From an uncultured Eubacteriales bacterium (GTDB lineage Bacteria; Bacillota; Clostridia; Oscillospirales; Oscillospiraceae): a stretch of 18,316 nucleotides of DNA. Every line of letters starts with the position of its first letter. The stretch's first letter is position 1. A program made the position numbers and the translations under genes. The notes beneath the pieces were generated by a model, which did no database searches, was not told the origin of the DNA, and was given only the letters and a program-made list of their open reading frames with translations. Of this stretch, positions 15,468-18,316 are shown one piece after another. The stretch covers positions 1 through 18,316 of the forward strand of contig USAC01000039.1 in the NCBI GenBank assembly GCA_900552475.1. Direction: 5' to 3'.

Positions 15468-15646
15468 CGGCGTGTACGCCGCAAAGAACTCTTTGCGCGC
15501 AGCGAGCCTCAGCCCAAAGGAACCGGCCTCGGCAGACCCGACGGTTGATGTCGGGCCAGTGCCGCAGGCCAGCAAAGCTGGCCGAGGCGCGGAGCGCAGT
15601 GAAAGCCTTTTCCTGCCGAAAGGGCATAGCCCTTTTGGCAGGAAAA
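15464..15646. repeat. Hairpin-packed non-coding block, likely dispersed repeat element
   Basis: Successive inverted repeats fill the gap between the antiporter and nifJ. They are: TTTGCGGCG with CGCCGCAAA (15461-15485); CCCGAC with GTCGGG (15537-15555); GGCCAGC with GCTGGCC (15568-15584); GCCTCGGC (15526-15533) with GCCGAGGC (15581-15588), which encloses the two before it; and a long stem 15608-15625 with 15629-15646, one mismatch in 18. Such dense nested pairing suggests a mobile or amplified intergenic element, or a structured RNA. The reading frames across it look like by-products. The 339-bp gap 15376-15714 holds no gene that I can support. Confidence 0.55.
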
Positions 15647-15647
15647 T

Positions 15648-15686
15648 AAAGTCGCCCGGCCGGATGAAATCCGTCCGGGCGACTTT
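15648..15686 (-). terminator. Intrinsic terminator of nifJ
   Basis: The arms AAAGTCGCCCGG (15648-15659) and CCGGGCGACTTT (15675-15686), plus inner CGGAT/ATCCG with one mismatch, form a 17-bp stem around GAA. On the minus strand it begins 28 nt past the nifJ TAA and ends in TTT-A-TTTT, so it terminates nifJ. On the plus strand only four T follow, so it may act weakly there too. Confidence 0.85.
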
Positions 15687-15714
15687 TGTTATGCGGTCTT
15701 TCCGAGGAATACGA

Positions 15715-18316
15715 TTACTTCTCGTACATCTCGATGAGCTTCTGCAGGTGCTCATAGCGGGCCTTGGCCTCGTTCTCGTTGCGCTCGAACAGCGTAGTCG
15801 CGCGCTCGGGGAACTCGCGGGTCAGGCGGCTGTAGCGCGCCTCGTTCATCAGGAACTCCTGATAACCGCCGGCGGGCGCCTTGGAGTCCAGCGTGAACTT
15901 CTTCTCGCCCTCGGGGTTGTAGCGGAACAGGTTCCAGTAGCCGCACTCGACAGCCTTCTTCATTTCCTTCTGGCAGTTCATCATGCCGCCCTTGATGCTG
16001 TGCATCTCGCAGGGGCTGTAGCCGATGATGAGGGACGGGCCGTGGTAGGCCTCAGCCTCGGTGATGGCCTTGATGGTCTGCGCGGGGTTGGCGCCCATGG
16101 CGACCTGCGCGACATAGACGTAACCGTACTGCATCGCCATCTCGGCAAGGCTCTTCTTCTTGACCTCCTTGCCGGCGGCCGCGAACTGGCAGACCTGACC
16201 GATGTTGGAAGCCTTGGATGCCTGTCCGCCGGTGTTGGAGTACACCTCGGTATCGAAGACGAAGACGTTGACGTCCTGCTTGGAGGCGAGGACGTGATCC
16301 AGTCCACCGTAGCCGATATCGTAGGCCCAGCCGTCGCCGCCGAAGATCCACATGGACTTCTTGGCGAGGTATTCCTTCTTGCTCAGGATCTCAGCCACCA
16401 GCGTGCAGGCGGCGCAGTCGCAGAACTGCGCGCCCTTGGCCTTCAGCTCGGCGGCGTGCTCCGCAAACTGCGGGATGTTGGCCAGCTCGTCAACCGTGGC
16501 GATGCTCTGCTCCAGAGCCTTGACATAGGCCTTGGCAGGCTCGGCATTGGCGTTGCCGTCGTCCAGCGTGTCGAGCCACGCCTGTGCGGCAGCCTTCAGC
16601 TCCGGACGAGCCCACTCGACGGCGATCAGCTCGCGGGTCTTCTCGGCCAGATCCTCGCGGATCTTGTTCTGGCCGACGAACATGCCGAGACCGTGCTCCG
16701 CGTTATCCTCGAACAGGGAGTTGCACCATGCGGGGCCGTGGCCCTCCTTGTTGGTGCAGTAGGGGGACGTCGCCGCGGGACCGCCCCAGATGGAGGAGCA
16801 GCCGGTGGCGTTGGAGATGTACATATGGTCGCCGAACAGCTGGGTGACGAGGCGGGCATAGCTCGTCTCGGCGCAGCCTGCGCAGGAGCCGGAGAACTCG
16901 AGCATGGGCTGCTTGAACTGGCTGCCCTTGACGGTGTTGTCCTGCATGTCCTTCTTCTCCGCGACCTCGGCCACGCAGTAGTCGAACACATCCTGCTGGG
17001 GCAGCTCGCCCTCCTGGCCGACCATGGTCAGCGCACCGACCGGGCAGGCGCCCACGCACACGCCGCAGCCCATGCAGTCGAGCGGGCTGATGGCCATGGT
17101 GAACTTATAGGTACCCTTGCCCTTGCCGGCCTTGATGTCCACGATCTTGGCGGCGGCGGGCGCAGCGGCGGCCTCGTCCTCGGTCAGGGCATAGGGACGG
17201 ATGGTGGCGTGCGGGCAGCAGTAAGCGCACTGGTTGCACTGGATGCACTTCGCGGCATCCCACGTCGGGACGGAGACGGCCACGCCGCGCTTCTCATAGG
17301 CAGCGGCGCCGAGCTCGAACTGGCCGTCCACATGGTCGACGAAGGCGCTGACGGGCAGGCTGTCGCCGTCCATCTTGCCGACGGGATCGAGGATCTCCTT
17401 GACCATCTTGACCAGCTCCGGCTTACCCTTGAGCTGCTTGGGCTCCCTGGTGTCGACGGCATCGGCCCAGTCGGCGGGCACATCGACCTTCTTGTAGGCG
17501 GTGGCGCCGAGGTCAATGGCCTTGTAGTTCATGTCAACGACATCCTGACCCTTCTTCAGGTAGGAGGCCTTGGCCTTCTCCTTCATGTAGCGGATGGCAT
17601 CCTCCTCGGGCATGACCTTCGCCAGAGAGAAGAACGCGGACTGCAGGATGGTGTTGTTGCGCTTGCCCATGCCGATCTCGATGGCCAGGTCAATGGCGTT
17701 GATCGTGTAGAGCTGGATGTTGTTGCGGGCGATGTAACGCTTGGAAGCGGCATCCATGTGGTGGTTCAGCTCATCGAAGTCCCACTGGCAGTTGATCATG
17801 TACACACCGCCGGGCTTGACGTCCTGCACCATCTTGAAGCCCTTGGTCACATAGCTCGGGTTGTGGCACGCGACGAAGTCAGCCTTGTTGATGTAGTACG
17901 GGGAGCGGATGGGGTGATCACCGAAGCGCAGGTGGCTGATGGTCACGCCGCCGGTCTTCTTGGAGTCGTACTGGAAGTACGCCTGAACATACTTGTCGGT
18001 GTGGTCGCCGATGATCTTGATGGAGTTCTTGTTGGCACCCACGGTACCGTCGCCGCCCAGACCCCAGAACTTGCACTCGATGGTGCCCTCGGCGGCGGTG
18101 TTGGCGGAGTGCTTCTCCTCCAGGGAGGAGCCGGTCACGTCGTCCACGATGCCGATGGTGAAGTGATCCTTGGGCTTGTCCTGAGCCAGGTTGTCATACA
18201 CGGCGAACACGCTGCGGGGCGGGGTGTCCTTGGAGCCCAGACCGTAACGGCCGCCCACAACCACCTTGTCGGTGATGCCGGCACCGGCCAGAGCGGTGAC
18301 CACGTCCATGTACAGG
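15715..18316 (-). CDS. nifJ: Pyruvate:ferredoxin (flavodoxin) oxidoreductase, 5' end outside the window
   Basis: The C-terminal 866 codons are in the window; the frame stays open at the right edge. The one-chain enzyme is usually about 1,170-1,200 residues, so about 310-330 N-terminal residues, including most of the pyruvate-binding domain I, are missing. It converts pyruvate and CoA to acetyl-CoA, CO2 and reduced ferredoxin. Numbering from the Met at 18309, two 4Fe-4S ferredoxin motifs are seen: C355/C358/C361/C365 and C412/C415/C418/C422. The proximal-cluster cysteines are in GSCAGC (C476, C479) and ATGC (C504), with a likely fourth at C767. The thiamine-diphosphate/Mg site is GGDGWAYDIGYGGLDH (657-672) followed by SNTGGQASK (691-699). 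All visible cofactor ligands are intact. The gene ends in TAA followed by a strong terminator. The enzyme is a marker of fermentative anaerobic metabolism. Confidence 0.96.
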   Translation of the reverse strand, partial: LYMDVVTALAGAGITDKVVVGGRYGLGSKDTPPRSVFAVYDNLAQDKPKDHFTIGIVDDVTGSSLEEKHSANTAAEGTIECKFWGLGGDGTVGANKNSIKIIGDHTDKYVQAYFQYDSKKTGGVTISHLRFGDHPIRSPYYINKADFVACHNPSYVTKGFKMVQDVKPGGVYMINCQWDFDELNHHMDAASKRYIARNNIQLYTINAIDLAIEIGMGKRNNTILQSAFFSLAKVMPEEDAIRYMKEKAKASYLKKGQDVVDMNYKAIDLGATAYKKVDVPADWADAVDTREPKQLKGKPELVKMVKEILDPVGKMDGDSLPVSAFVDHVDGQFELGAAAYEKRGVAVSVPTWDAAKCIQCNQCAYCCPHATIRPYALTEDEAAAAPAAAKIVDIKAGKGKGTYKFTMAISPLDCMGCGVCVGACPVGALTMVGQEGELPQQDVFDYCVAEVAEKKDMQDNTVKGSQFKQPMLEFSGSCAGCAETSYARLVTQLFGDHMYISNATGCSSIWGGPAATSPYCTNKEGHGPAWCNSLFEDNAEHGLGMFVGQNKIREDLAEKTRELIAVEWARPELKAAAQAWLDTLDDGNANAEPAKAYVKALEQSIATVDELANIPQFAEHAAELKAKGAQFCDCAACTLVAEILSKKEYLAKKSMWIFGGDGWAYDIGYGGLDHVLASKQDVNVFVFDTEVYSNTGGQASKASNIGQVCQFAAAGKEVKKKSLAEMAMQYGYVYVAQVAMGANPAQTIKAITEAEAYHGPSLIIGYSPCEMHSIKGGMMNCQKEMKKAVECGYWNLFRYNPEGEKKFTLDSKAPAGGYQEFLMNEARYSRLTREFPERATTLFERNENEAKARYEHLQKLIEMYEK

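Noticed and set aside
15290..15755. Small frames of 80, 116 and 119 codons across the hairpin block
   Set aside because: They read through perfect inverted repeats and terminators. Similar hypothetical proteins are likely mis-annotations of a repeat.
1..18316. tRNA, rRNA, CRISPR array, insertion sequence or phage genes
   Set aside because: None was seen on either strand; the hairpins present lack the spacing of a CRISPR array, and no transposase or integrase motif occurs.

Overview
The window is GC-rich (estimated low-to-mid 60s percent) and encodes a strict-anaerobe Firmicutes gene set. It has a one-chain pyruvate:ferredoxin oxidoreductase, a type III glutamine synthetase, an NhaC-family antiporter and a T-box leader that fits asparagine. 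Together these suggest a high-GC member of the Clostridia, most likely Oscillospiraceae/Ruminococcaceae. That placement is inference from gene content. I see no rRNA, tRNA, CRISPR array, transposase or phage gene.

Layout, left to right. (1) 1-102: a left-edge stretch ending in a strong plus-strand hairpin terminator. (2) 130-7176, minus strand: a three-gene operon transcribed right to left. It encodes a 1584-residue multidomain protein (HD phosphohydrolase-like, helical-repeat middle, NadD-like nucleotidyltransferase, GNAT-like region, PRTase-like C-terminus), a divergent lactate/malate dehydrogenase-like protein, and an NAD(P)H-FMN-reductase-like flavoprotein. The gaps are 16 and 14 nt with no terminator. 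A promoter candidate lies at 7219-7248. (3) 7353-12784, minus strand: asnB, glnN and pyrG (GTG start), closed by a bidirectional terminator. The probable Asn T-box leader is at about 12791-13060, behind a good sigma-A-type promoter at 13111-13139. (4) 13140-13638: an intergenic region with an orphan plus-strand terminator, then an AT-rich stretch holding an inverted repeat and the promoter of the next gene. (5) 13639-15375, plus strand: an NhaC-family antiporter. (6) 15376-15714: a hairpin-packed non-coding block that looks like a dispersed repeat element; 16 bases of it recur at 7332-7347. (7) 15715 to the right edge, minus strand: nifJ, cut at its 5' end.

How the parts work together. asnB, glnN and pyrG form a glutamine economy: GlnN makes glutamine, and AsnB and PyrG spend its amide nitrogen. 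The T-box would couple the operon to uncharged tRNA-Asn. The 130-7176 operon has no function I recognise. It joins a nucleotide-cofactor-type adenylyltransferase, a phosphoribosyltransferase fold and an HD domain with two redox-type proteins, so a role in making, repairing or sensing a nucleotide cofactor such as NAD is a reasonable hypothesis. It is the best candidate here for an undescribed system.
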